Below are positions 45,570 to 56,435 of a stretch of DNA of 64,000 nt, piece after piece. Position 1 is the first letter of the stretch; each line of letters begins with the position of its first letter. The DNA is from Mytilisepta virgata (taxonomy: Eukaryota; Mollusca; Bivalvia; Mytilida; Mytilidae), in assembly GCA_028015205.1 (NCBI GenBank), contig CM051514.1:45772150-45836149 (forward strand), read 5' to 3'. The notes beneath the pieces were generated by a model. The model was given only the letters and a program-made list of their open reading frames with translations. It did not search any database and had not been told where the DNA came from. The position numbers and the translations under genes are program-made.

Positions 45570-45905
45570 TAAGTAAAGTCAAGAAATATCAAAGGGATAT
45601 TCCAAAGAGAGAAAAATCGTAACAACTGACAAACTCCGGAGAACAACGAAGACAAGACCAACACAATACATGCACTACAATTAAAAACTAAAAACGTATG
45701 TACAACATGGACCCCACCAAAAAACCGGTATAAGGAAGGGATAATATCAATGGAACAGGTCCATTTTCATTTGGGAAACGGTATTTTTATACCTCTCAAC
45801 CAAGTCATGATGACGCCCATAGAACTTTAATAAGGATGACTTCAGCTTAGGAGTAACGTACCCCTGTCTGAGCAACTTTTCTGTCAGGAGCCGGGCTCCT
45901 GACAG
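45570..45905 (-). pseudogene. Penelope-like ORF end and 3' tail, copy I
   Basis: On the minus strand the frame reads GARLLTEKLLRQGYVTPKLK, SSLLKFYGRHHDLVERY and SQMKMDLFH, then the TGA at 45,747-45,749. It is open and looks recent. The tail differs from copies E and F by lacking the block 'GATTTGACATGGGTAGTATG' through 'GCACCTGAGTCGACCCC' (about 100 bases); it jumps from CCTTCCTTATACCGG to TTTTTTGGTGGGG. The 5' truncation point carries a 25-base palindrome at 45,881-45,905. Confidence 0.75.
45881..45905. repeat. Perfect 25-bp palindrome at a Penelope-like truncation point
   Basis: CTGTCAGGAGCC, one central G, then GGCTCCTGACAG. The left half belongs to the element sequence; the right half is its exact inverted copy. 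Confidence 0.95.
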
Positions 45906-46393
45906 TAACTTTCTTAATAACTTTAAAACAGTTAAGATCCACTCCTAAACCATATATATATATATATTTGTTCTCTATGGAAACACAACTTTTTGAACGG
46001 GACATTTTGAACCAACATTAAAAATTTTTATATCTGACGTATTTGAAGCACATATAAGATAGACACTGTAAAACAAGGTAAACAAATGGACAAGTTTCTG
46101 ACAAAATTCAAAAGGTGGTTTACCATCCGCAAATATTATACAAAAAACTGTTTTATCACAGGGGCCTGTTACTGTTTGCCGGGCTATACTATCCATGACA
46201 ATCACTTACTGTAGTTTTCTATAATATATAGTCCCTGAGTCCGCCAAAAGTAACAAGCCACTGTGAGTGGAAGTATCGCCCTCAGTAGAATTTCTGTACA
46301 CCACTTTCTGATTTGTTCTTCAATTAGAATCAGGGTCAATGGGGTGAATCGGTGTAAGATCGTTTGCTCAACGTTGAGCAATGCGTAGACAAT
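45906..46393. other. No recognisable gene
   Basis: AT-rich with a (TA)n run near 45,953. Nothing else was recognised. Confidence 0.4.
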
Positions 46394-46985
46394 TTAGAAA
46401 GTTGCTAAATTGCAAGACCTCAAAATTGACGATCTCAAAGCTAAGCCGCCTGATTGTTCATGCAACATTTCTCCATTGAAATATCGTCCTGTTGGCCATG
46501 TCATCATAGGAGACTTAAATATCATAGACAAGGAGTCTCTTCGTGATGTCCTTGCAAAAGCTCCTAAGTATCCGACCACGATCCATAAATTGGAAACTAA
46601 TATAATTTCAAACTACTGATGGATGGTGTGGAGGACTATGCCAGAAATGGACCAAACGTGAACAAGAGCCACTAGATTCGCTTTCAGAATGGGTTAAAGC
46701 TGTCAGATCGTTGATTCAAGTCCGAATTGATAAACTAAGAAGGTCTATGAGTAAAAAAAAGGAATATCAGTCTTCAGTAATCCTGATGCTGCCAAGACAA
46801 TGTCCGCCATTCATGACAATTATGTTGTTGTTCCAGCAGACAAGGTCCCTAATAACATCGTTTTTGTATTCAAAAGCTATTATTTTCAATGCTTGATTAA
46901 TGAACTAGGTTTTGCTAAATTGCAAGAACTCAAAATTGACGATCTCAAACCTAAGCCGCCTGATTGCATTCCATATGTCAGATAA
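46394..46985 (+). pseudogene. Penelope-like ORF amino-terminal part, copy J, with internal duplication
   Basis: Plus-strand pieces in three frames. 46,410-46,619 has LKIDDLKAKPPDCSCNISPL, YRPVGHVIIGDLNIIDKES and RDVLAKAPKYP. 46,711-46,800 has IQVRIDKLRRSMSK. 46,800-46,985 has DNYVVVPADKVPNNIVFVF and KSYYFQCLINELG. Immediately after INELG the sequence returns to the amino-terminal phrase KLQELKIDDLKPKPPDC, already used at 46,404. Frameshifts near 46,615-46,700 and 46,790 break the ORF. It covers the same portion as copy B, without the RT palm. Confidence 0.7.
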
Positions 46986-47254
46986 ATAGTTATAAGCCCG
47001 TAGGTTTAGAGATTAAGATAGTCTGAAATAAAATATATGGGTATAAAAAGGCAGGTCTTATTACAAGCTCAATAATTTTGTATCTACTATTAATCACCAT
47101 TCCTAAATTGTTAGGTATATTATTACAGATTTATCATAATGGGTTATTCGAAGATATAAATCTTAATATTTAATGTCGACATTTAAAATAATATCAAATT
47201 AATAAAATGGATAATAAAAATAATTGTTTGGGAACGTTCTAATATTCAAAACAT
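46986..47254. other. No recognisable feature
   Basis: AT-rich spacer between copy J and the large direct repeat. Confidence 0.4.
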
Positions 47255-50200
47255 ATAGCATGTTTAAACAAGGAAAGTTGTGCAGCAGTTCCAAGTTCAT
47301 AATCACGCAAAACAAAAATTATATAACTTTACAGCAGATAAAAACATTTTATAAAATATATATTGCAAATAAATATGTGAATCAGCTAGGTATAGATCAG
47401 TTTTCATTGTTTGCAAAAGGAACCAAAACATTTCTTGTAGTTAGTAAATACATATTTCAACATTTTCCAGATTTGAGGTTATAGTGCAATTAAAATTTTG
47501 ATGATTCGTACAAGTTTTACGTGCAATTTGGACTATTATGCAATAATGTATCATTAACAGCAGCTTGATAAATACATTTTTTTCATAATACGTTAACCTC
47601 CGTACAGAATGAACTATACTTGAAAGAAGGAAATTTTGCAAGTGTTTTATGCCAAGGTTAGGACACCTTTTTTCTCAATATCTCTCTCGGCTCGTTATTA
47701 TACTCTCAATATTTACATATCTTATTTCTACAAAATGGAACGATCAATCAAATCAGAAGACGACCGTAAAAGTTCCACAGGGATGACAAAATTTACCCAA
47801 ACAGCCTTTGCTAACTACCTTTAGTGACAGTTATATTACTCTTCCTAGAAAGTTGTGCTAATTTACACATGACATACAGTATCGGATAATATGAAATGTC
47901 GACGGAGACGATGATAGTATTAAAATAAATGGAAATTTCACCGATAGAAAAAATTGAAGAACTCACATTTTTAGTACATTCCAAATTTCCCTTGAATAAA
48001 AAGGACTTTTAGACTGTTGTGTAGTATCTTCAATTTAACGTTTACTGTGAAAGATGAGATGTAAAACGTCTTTTAAAGAGAAAAATCGGCCACAACATAG
48101 ATTTCTCTATCACGACTAGGATGACTAGACAGTTGTACACTCTAGTATATTAGTTCTTGACAAAGCACTTCTGAACTAGTTGTTGATATTTTCTTGACAA
48201 TGAATAAACAACAAAATCAATCAACGCTACCCAACAAGCAAAACCGCACAAAACACAAACGAGTCGGGATAGTCGGAAATGGTAAAGACAATGAACAATG
48301 GTGGATTTAGACCAATTTTAGGGGTACCCAACCCTCCCCTTATCTATCATGCCATTATGGTGTATAAAACAGACCATGAAAAACAATTTTGTGACGGGTC
48401 AATTAAAGAGTCTGTGAGAGAAAATGTTTAAGAAAAGGAACTCATTGTTAGCTTTTTTAAAATTTTAGGCGAAAATAAAACTAGAATCCAAGAACGTGCG
48501 CTATGAAGACACGCTCTGTTTTTAAAGCAGACCCGGTGTCGCATTTTTTCAAACATTCTGAAACATAATTCTAAAAGTTGGCCAGAATTTTTTGGTAAAA
48601 ATGTCCTTATCAAAATTAGTCACAAAAATTAAAATTTAAACAAATTTTAATGATCTCAGAAAAAGGAAGAAAACGGAAGGGATCAATTGAAGTCCAGTTA
48701 TAGTCGATAATCGTTTGTACAACAGATAATACCCCTACTATCATAATACACCAATACTGCTACTACTACTACTACTAATAATAATAATAAGACGAAGAAG
48801 CAATTGCTACCAAATTACGCTGTCAGATGTATATTTTGATTTCATTTTGGTATTAATCACCATATTTTTGAATCAAAAGAAATCTTTTGAGTACATGTAC
48901 TTCCAAATCAACAAAGTAACATATGTGCATGAATGTATGACCCGCTACTTTTGTCGATCTATATTCAACCGTATAAACAACCTCACAAGTCCATAACTGT
49001 ATAATACAAGCATGTTTGTTACAAGTAAAAGAAATAGAAGACCACTTAAAATGGTAACAATAGTAAATAGCTTAGAGCCAAGAATACTACCAAATGTATA
49101 AAGAGGACAAACATACCTAAGGACCAATCAAAAATCGTAATCCAATGGACAGACAAACCCGGGCAGACAAACGAACAACCACAATCACAACAAAGAAACA
49201 CCGAAAACTATAAAAACAATGAACAACACGAACTCCCATCAAAACCAGGAGTCAACCCAGGTACTACGGAAGGGTAAGCAGTTCCTGCTCCGCATACGGA
49301 ACCCGTCGTGAAATTTAACAATGTCAAATCGGTGGAAGTCACAAATCGGTGGAGGAACATAAAGTGTTACGACAGTGGGAACAGGTCCAACATCATCTTA
49401 GATATTGGTACACTGTAACGGTCAATCAATTCGTGATGACGACCTAAAATTTCTCATGTGATGACATCATCTTATCCCTGATAAAACTCTGGTTAAGAAG
49501 CTTTCATGACAGCAGTAATCCTCTTTGTCGGAAGTCAGGGTAACTCAAGCATGCTTTTGAAAATCGGATAAGCTGAGAAACGTAGACGCTATATGCAGGC
49601 CATGCTGGTATATTGCTACTCAACAAGGAAAGTGAAGAGTCATCACGTTTGCTATAAAGTTTTGTCTTCAAATTAAATGGACTTTGGTGTATCTGTAGTA
49701 TCAGTAATTTCAAGCCCACTGGGGTAGATGAGATGTAGAAAGTCTTGGAATTTGTCGTTATTTAACGACAACACGTCATCTATATAACGAAAAGTGAAAC
49801 TAAAGGATTGGGCTACTTTCTTTTTGTTTTTACGTAGGAGCCCTTGAATGAAGTCCGTTTCATACGAGTACAGAAACAGATCGGCGAGGACAGGGGCACA
49901 GTTGGTTCCGATTGGAATGCCGATTGTTTGTTGATAAATTAGACCGCCTAATATTTTACTGCGAGTGATTTTCAGCAAAACAAACACAATTAAACGGACA
50001 TCCTAGTGAAAAAGGTGTTAAACATTAAATCTCAATACTGGTGAGCTTTTTAAACGTTTTTAGTACACATTATTTTGAAAAGGAATCAAAGATTACAGTA
50101 GCCACAAAATAATTTATCTCGGTGACGTTTTCTCGACGGAGATACAAAGAGGTTCCTCAATTCCCATCGTAGAAGCCTGATGTGACCAACATAAACCAAG

Positions 50201-50835
50201 GGCATCTAATCATAGTATCAGGCTGGAATGGCTTATAAAGTTTGTGAATGTTATTTATGTATCATGCCGTAAAGTCATTATTTATAAGTAGGATAGAAAT
50301 ACCATTGATCAAGATAATCCGGTTGACAACGTACGTTTGTGTTATTCTATTTTATTGGAATTATCGGGCGGAATTAACCTTTTAATTTGCATAATTATTT
50401 TCGATTAAATTATTGAATATTCATGACAAATCCCGTAGTGGCAGTTTGCTACAAATGAAAATACGAGAAAATGGTTGATGGCATGAGAAAACAAATTCAA
50501 TTTCAAGCTATCAAATAATTTCCATTTTTAAATAATTTTTGTTCACAGTTCGAAACTCTTATAGCACAGCAGGTAATTGTATATTTTCACGGGTTATCAA
50601 TCATAACTCGGCATATGATATTGATTAGATTACCTAACGCACTTCCACTGGATTGACTCTCCTGCCATTATTCAACTGATAAGGTGCAAACAATCTAGTT
50701 ATTAATGCCCCAATTTCAATACTAAAAACATACATTGTCAAACAGATTATCTTATTCAATGTTATAATGACATTTAAGCCAGAAATTTAACTTTTTTATA
50801 GAATTTTGAATCGATCTAAGCAACATAAAATATGA
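47255..50835 (+). repeat. Large direct repeat, copy 2 (matches 19,196-22,470)
   Basis: Same order and orientation as copy 1, about 28 kb away. Blocks found only here include 47,507-47,766, 49,150-49,255 and 49,460-49,655. Shared landmarks include 'CTACTACTACTAATAATAAT' near 48,763 and 'TGGCAGTTTGCTACAAATGA' near 50,440. The outer ends are where by-eye similarity fades; a dot plot is needed to fix them. Confidence 0.85.
49041..49990 (-). pseudogene. Penelope-like RT and 3' tail, copy D (best preserved palm)
   Basis: On the minus strand 49,987-49,673 carries QQTIGIPIGTNCAPVLADLF (motif B), FIQGLLRKNKKK and FRYIDDVLSLNND (motif C with both catalytic Asp). A frame change near 49,680-49,720 leads to TKLYSKRDD, SSNIPAWPAYSVYVSQLIRF and SYPDFRQRGLLLS. 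After further shifts and a stop the ORF end GRHHELIDRYSVPISKMMLD reaches TAA at 49,377-49,379. The tail 49,376-49,041 includes ACGAACTCCCATCAAAACCA and GTAAGCAGTTCCTGCTCCGC on the plus strand. Motif A is missing: upstream of motif B the sequence departs from the family. No GIY-YIG domain is seen after the RT. Confidence 0.75.
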
Positions 50836-51361
50836 CATTTCTTTTTATTTGATACAAAAAAACTGTGAAAAAAAATAAATACTACTTAATAAACATGTTT
50901 TTAATAACATATAGGAAAAAAAATTTTTTCAAGAAATCATTTTGAAAAAAAAAACACATACACACAAAAATTGCCAACTAATTAGAAAGTTCAAATGAAA
51001 AAAAGAGAATAAATGTAAAACCAAAAGCAACACGGATCCGAATCAGAAGACACAATCATAATCTAACATAGCAAAAACGACAAAAAAAATTAAAAGACCA
51101 CACCACGTGCGCAACTTAGAAAGCATGGTGAATGAGTGATCCATGATCTCGCTAAATTTCACTTTCATGTATGGTCATGTTTACTGTGATCCATGGTCAC
51201 GCTTCTCCTCTTTGTCATGCCTGATCGTGTCTGCTAGCTGGAATGAACTCAAATATTCGGAAGGAATTTTGCTTCAAATGCAATGCATCCACTTCTATTC
51301 TCCCTAAATCATGGTTTGTGAGTGCACGTCGTTCCTTGGATTAAGGACCCCTGGAGTGGAC
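50836..51361. other. No recognisable feature
   Basis: A-rich then mixed sequence before the truncated LTR. It does not match the 5' part of the downstream LTR (57,605-58,098), which supports truncation of the upstream LTR. Confidence 0.45.
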
Positions 51362-51646
51362 TTAATACTTTGGTTAAATATCGGAGTGCAGAATAAACTT
51401 ATAATTTATAATAACATAGTAAACTTCTTGCGGAAGTAACTGTTATAAATACATGTACTTCACTTTGTATTTATTAGATAAATTCATTACAGTCGTCTCT
51501 CTTTATACATGTTGATCCACGTTTTGTCTTGTCTTGTATTGTTATGTATGTATTTTATATGTTGCAGGGTGTTTATTCGCAATAAATATATGAACCCTTG
51601 TCTGTTTGATGCATTCTGAATTTCCCCACAAAGTGAGAATGCTACA
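51362..51646 (+). repeat. 5' LTR, 5'-truncated (285 bp)
   Basis: From TTAATACTTTGGTTAAATAT to GAGAATGCTACA it aligns without gaps to 58,099-58,383. It contains AATAAATATATG, a likely polyadenylation signal. The U3 part present in the 3' LTR is absent upstream. Confidence 0.85.
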
Positions 51647-51647
51647 A

Positions 51648-51660
51648 TGGCGCCCACGTA
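51648..51660 (+). other. Primer-binding site (probable)
   Basis: TGGCGCCCACGTA starts one base after the LTR end, the position and TGGCGCC form typical of tRNA-primed LTR elements. The tRNA was not identified. Confidence 0.65.
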
Positions 51661-52728
51661 GTGTTTAAATGGGAATGTGAAGCGGAGTACCATCTGGACC
51701 GTCAGACTATACTGCGCATGTGTGAAAGGAACGTACTGGATATTGACATTGTACAGACGAAACAGAATGAAGATTTTGTAAACATTAATTCTATCGTCGA
51801 TTAGAACCTGAAAAACTTTAAAATATTTCTTGAGTCTTTTTATATGGTGAGAATAGATGTCAATATTATATGAACAACTAAATTTAATGCTTATCACTGA
51901 GTATTTATGAAATTTAGGAGGCGAAAAACTGTGTTGCAAATGGGCAAAAATTAAAACGTGTTTTGCATATCTGAAGATAAGGTCTAATATTGTTTAATCT
52001 TGATTCCTCTATGTTTACACTACACTGACTTCTCTGTGTAAGCATTGAAATAATTTAATAGTCTAGCTAGCTATTTCAACAAAAAAAACTTGTTATTTAT
52101 TGATTGATTTTTGTACATATGTAGTTGTGCAATTTTGGTACTTGATAAAACTTTACCTTTACTGATTATGCATCTCTACTTTCAATTCAATTGTACAAAC
52201 ATTGCATTTTAACTTTGAGTATAATTAATGAAAACCGGTTATAGATGACTAGTCATATCAAGTGATGTAAAAAAAACATTTTTTTAGAGTTTTTTTTATT
52301 GAAAGTAGGTCAATCCTGTGACCTTGACCTTAGAGTTAATATTGGGTACCCAAGGTATAAAATAGTTGAAATAAATGGTATATAGATACATTTTCACAAA
52401 TTAATTATTTATAGATTGGTTTAATATATAGATTAGTAGAAAATCAATATCAATCATATTATTATGTAGAATTGTTTGTATGTTGGTATGATTCATTGAA
52501 TGACCCGAATGCCATTTCCCTTATATTAAATTATGTCTGCCCTAACCCATTAAACATCTGAATTATAAGTAATAGTTTATACGGACATAGTGTGGTTTTC
52601 TTGTTTTGATATAGTAGTTAGACTAGATATATTTTGATATTTTCAGTTGTAGTTAGTGTTGATATTTTGAAAAGGGATTGAGTTTGACTTGTACTGACAT
52701 TTGACATGACAGTGGACATATATTATGC
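51661..52728. other. Leader region where gag is expected; no gag frame
   Basis: About 1.1 kb of AT-rich sequence with no gag matrix/capsid-like reading frame. The minus-strand frame at 51,487-51,939 overlaps the LTR and is spurious. Gag has been lost or replaced. Confidence 0.5.
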
Positions 52729-52935
52729 AATAGGAGAGATAATTATTACAGAGGCAATTATAGAGGACGAGGACAAGGTAGAGGCAATTACACCGATTTA
52801 CCATCATGCAATCAGGAACAAACAAACAGGTTAAGAGAGCCTATTATGTGTAGACGGTGCAAACTTCCTGGACACATAGCCAAAGGTTGTCGAGCCACAC
52901 ATAATAAGGATGGTAAGCCTTTAAATTGGTTTTAG
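52729..52935 (+). pseudogene. Gypsy gag nucleocapsid remnant (RG box + zinc knuckle)
   Basis: The frame reads NYYRGNYRGRGQGRG, an Arg/Gly-rich RNA-binding stretch, then CRRCKLPGHIAKGC, an exact CX2CX4HX4C zinc knuckle, and stops at TAG 52,933-52,935. Nucleocapsid knuckles bind and package element RNA. No start codon belongs to it here; it is the end of a gag whose main part is gone. The protease frame begins just before its stop, in a different frame. Confidence 0.75.
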
Positions 52936-53315
52936 GCTACGATACGCTGCCGATCGTAGACTTTACAGAGAATGAAAATGGCCCATTGATTGATAAAAAC
53001 ATAGGATCAACTAGCTCTAGGTTACCACCTGGTATTTTTGGACCTCCAACGGAAAGTAAGGTAAGTATTGAGGGTAAGTATGTGACAGCGCTTCTAGATA
53101 CTGGCTCAACGGTTTCAACGGTTAGTAAAAGCTTTTATGACAACAATTTACATCACATACAAATGCAACAACTGGATTCAATACTTAAGATTGAATGTGC
53201 AGGAGGTCAAATGCTACCATACAAAGGATTTATAGAGGCAAATTTGCATTTTGAAAGACTTAGATTAATCATTCAACTGCATTTTTCTTATAATACTAGA
53301 CACACCATATCATGA
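52926..53315 (+). pseudogene. Gypsy protease domain
   Basis: The retropepsin core is seen as TALLDTGSTVSTVSKSFY with the active-site DTG near 53,094-53,105. The domain would cleave the polyprotein as a dimer. The frame is lost near 53,275; the next frame continues with LIILDTPYHDAVPLLLGTNI, the second half of the domain, up to about 53,360. The first Met in the track is not a natural start because the protein would be made as part of a polyprotein. Confidence 0.8.
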
Positions 53316-53949
53316 TGCAGTACCTTTATTACTGGGAACTAATATTTTAAAAGCGATAATGGAATCTTGTCGTTATGAATATGGTGAACGTTTCTTAAAA
53401 ACAACCAAACTTACAACATCTTGGTACTCATCATTCAGAAGTATTTTGCTAAGAGAGAAACAGCTTGCTAGGTTAGCTATCGTAAAATTTGCAGGTAACA
53501 GTAACATCATAATACCACCTAATACAAATGGAACATTGCATGGATATCTTGATAAGGAGATTCCGTACTGTAATACATCAGCATTAGTGCAACCAATAGA
53601 GAATTCAGCAATCCCATCAGACTTAGATATTATGCCAACGCTTTTGGATTTTACACACCATCAGAATGAAAATGTACCAGTACAGGTAAGTAATGTGACA
53701 ACTCAGACAGTGAACATTCAGCCACATGCATTGCTTTGTGAAATACAGCCTGTATCTATTCAGGATAAACCAGAGACTGAAAACAAAGACTTTAAACCTC
53801 TACTATTAGAACAAGTTAAGCTGAGCACTGACAACTTAACTTCAGAGGAACTTGAAACTGGAAAGAAACTTTTGACTCAGTATAGTGATATCTTTTCCAA
53901 AGATGACTCGGGTGTAGGACATACACAACAATGGTACAACATAAAATAG
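53280..53949 (+). pseudogene. Gypsy protease end and pre-RT linker
   Basis: This frame holds the end of the protease, then a linker with IIPPNTNGTLHGYLD, LLDFTHHQNENVPVQVSNVT and LLTQYSDIFSKDDSGVGHT. The last motif normally precedes the RT by a few residues (YSDIFS...). Two extra bases (CA) near 53,921 break continuity with the RT frame that starts at 53,931. Confidence 0.75.
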
Positions 53950-54539
53950 AATTGACTGACGAACATCCTTTTAAGCAAAGGTATAGACGTATTCCTCCTT
54001 CAATGTACGAAGAAGTTAAATCGCACTTACATCAACTACTTCATAATGGAATTACTCAAAAATCTCATAGTCCGTGGTCGTCTAATGTTGTCTTGGTAAG
54101 GAAAAAGGATAAAAGCTTGCGCCTATGCGTAGACTTTCGACAGCTTAACAACCGCACAATGAAGGATGCTTATGCTCTCCCTCGAATTGAAGAAATTTTG
54201 GATTGCTTAAATGGAAATAAGCACTTTTCTACTATCGACATGAAGACCGGTTACCAACAGGTTGAGCTCTTTGGTCCTCACAAACAGCGTACAGCCTTCA
54301 CAGTAGGTCCACTTGGATTTTTTGAATATCGTATGATGCCATTTGGACTCTCAAATTCTTCCGCCATTTACCAACGATTAATGCAAGAGTGTTTACATCT
54401 AAAAATCTGTTGCATATTCATAGATGACATTATTATCTTTTCTAGGACTTTTAAGGAACATTTGGAAAGATTAGAATTAGTGGATAAGGGAAGCATCTCT
54501 GAAATGTTCACCTGGAAACTGTACTTTCTTTCATCCTAA
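53931..54539 (+). pseudogene. Gypsy reverse transcriptase domain
   Basis: Contains HPFKQRYRRIPPSMYEEVK, SPWSSNVVLVRKKD, LRLCVDFRQLNNRTMKDAY, STIDMKTGYQQVEL (motif A Asp), TAFTVGPLGFFEYRMMPFGL (motif B) and CCIFIDDIIIFSRTF (motif C, IDD in place of the usual LDD). The catalytic Asp residues are kept. The frame is lost after EHLERLE near 54,480, where a deletion and shift lead into the thumb read in another frame (CTFFHPKVKYVGHIVSAEG). One region before motif C looks slightly shortened. Confidence 0.9.
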
Positions 54540-55087
54540 AGTCAAATATGTTGGTCACATTGTGTCAGCTGAGGGAGTAGAAACAGATCCTGAAAAAATA
54601 GAAAGGATCATAAACTGGCCTATCCCAAAAACACCAGAGGAGATAAGACAAGTTATTGGATTTGCAGGTTATTACCGTCGATTTATAAAAAAAAATCAGT
54701 CAAATTTCTAGACCGCTAACTGAGCTCATGCCTACACCTATCAAAAAGAATAAGAAAAAGTCAAAAACGCAAAAGCCATGAACATGGGGAGAGAAACAGG
54801 AAAATTCATTTTTGAAATTAAAAGAATTATTACCATCTGCACCAATTTTAGGGTATGCAGATTATACGAAACCTTTTGAACTACATACAGATGCTAGCGG
54901 ATCAGGGTTAGGTGCTGTTCTTTATCAACAACAAAATGGAAAAATCGTGTCATAGCATATGCAAGTAGAGGATTATCAAAATCAGAAAAAAATTATCCAG
55001 CACACAAATTAGAAGTGATCAATATGCGACAAATTTCACGATTATCTTTATGGAAATGCATTCAGAGTACTAACCGATAATAATCCA
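54540..55087 (+). pseudogene. Gypsy RT thumb/connection and RNase H, shattered
   Basis: There is no long frame, but short pieces are clear: GVETDPEKIERIINWPIPKT, IRQVIGFAGYYRRFIKK (shift in an A-run near 54,692), then the RNase H pieces LHTDASGSGLGAVLYQQQNG (catalytic Asp near 54,890) and RVIAYASRGLSKSEKNYPAH (after a shift near 54,946). The domain would degrade the RNA strand of the hybrid. At least three shifts or stops are needed to read through. Confidence 0.8.
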
Positions 55088-56435
55088 TTGACCTATGTTC
55101 TTACATCAGCCAACGTAGATGCCACAGGACACCGCTGGCTAGCAGCTTTATCTTTTTACGATTTTGACATTGTCTATCGACCTATGCAACACCAGATACA
55201 TGAAGATATTGATTGGGTAAGTATTCAACAACATGATAGGGATTTGAAATTTTGGATAGAGTGTGTAAAATCAGGACAGAAACCCAAGAAAGGAATTACA
55301 TCACCAAACCCATTACATAGACAGTTTGAACGTTTAAAAATCATAAACGGAATTTTATACAGAGAAATTTTGGACAGTGAAGAAACAACTAAAAGACAAC
55401 TAGTATTACCATCAGCTCACATTAGAACAGTGTTAGAAACTTTACATAATGAGATGGGACATCCTGGGAAGTCAGAACTATATCATTGATCAGGGAAAGA
55501 TTCTATTGGCCAGGTATGAGTAAGGATATTGAAAATTGGATTGAGCACTGTGACTGTTGTCTCAAAAGAAAGAAGGAACCAACTAGAGCACCTCTGGTAA
55601 GTATCACCACCACTCAACCCATGGAACTAGTTTGTTTAGATTTCCTTAATTTGGAACAATCTAAAGGAGGTCAACAGCATATACTGGTAATGACAGACCA
55701 CTTCATCAGATATGCTGAAGCATATACAACTAAGAATCAGACTGCTAAAACAACAGCGGATGTACTTTTCAACCAATTCATAGTTCATTATTGAATTCCA
55801 AAACGCATTCATTCAGATCAGGGGGCAAATTTTGAAGGAAATCTCATTAAGGAATTATGTAAACTCATTTGAACAAAGAAATCAAGAACTACTCCATATC
55901 ATGCAATAGGTACAAAATATGAGTCTACAAATCAGTCACCTTATTTCTTAATGTTTGGCAGACATCCTCATTTACCGATTGATTTAGCTTTTGGACTAGT
56001 ATCAGAAAAAGAAAGAAAACCACCAACTAAATATGTTCAGAAATTAAGGAATAGATTGGTTGGGGCATACAAACTAGCATCTCAAAGTTCAGTCAAAGCT
56101 CAGTTAAAACAAAAGGAAGGATATGACTTGAAAGTAAGGGGTGCAACATTAGCAATAGGAGATAAGGTATTAGTAAAAAAAGGTTTCATTTGAAGGAAAA
56201 CATAAAATTGCCGACAGGTGGGAAAATGATATTTATGTTATTGTACAACAACCAAACTTTGATATTCCGGATTTTACTGTTCAGAAAGAAAGTGGTGAAG
56301 GAAAGAAAAGAACACTTTACAGAAATTTGTTATTACCCGTTGGATAAATTTCGGAAAGAACACCAAAAACTTCACCAATACCAAAATCAAGGAAATTACG
56401 AAAAGAATCTCCACCAAAACCAAAACCTAGGATGA
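55088..56435 (+). pseudogene. Gypsy integrase, with catalytic-core deletion
   Basis: The RNase H end and linker (55,088-55,489) finish with TLHNEMGHPGKSELYH. A lost base at about 55,487 shifts to IRERFYWPGMSKDIENWIEH with CDCC, completing an HHCC zinc-binding domain. The core shows VCLDFLNLEQSKGGQQH (first Asp) and HSDQGANFEG near 55,812 (second Asp). After TTPYHAIG near 55,905 the sequence jumps to YESTNQSPYFLMFGRHPHLP, so the stretch that normally contains the third catalytic residue, Glu, is missing. The C-terminal part follows in 55,951-56,435 (GYDLKVRGATLAIGDKVLVK, DRWENDIYVIVQQPNF) with one more shift near 56,190 and a stop near 56,345. Confidence 0.85.

Noticed and set aside
51487..51939. 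150-codon minus-strand frame
   Set aside because: It overlaps the 5' LTR and leader of the Gypsy element on the opposite strand. No domain, and composition follows AT content.
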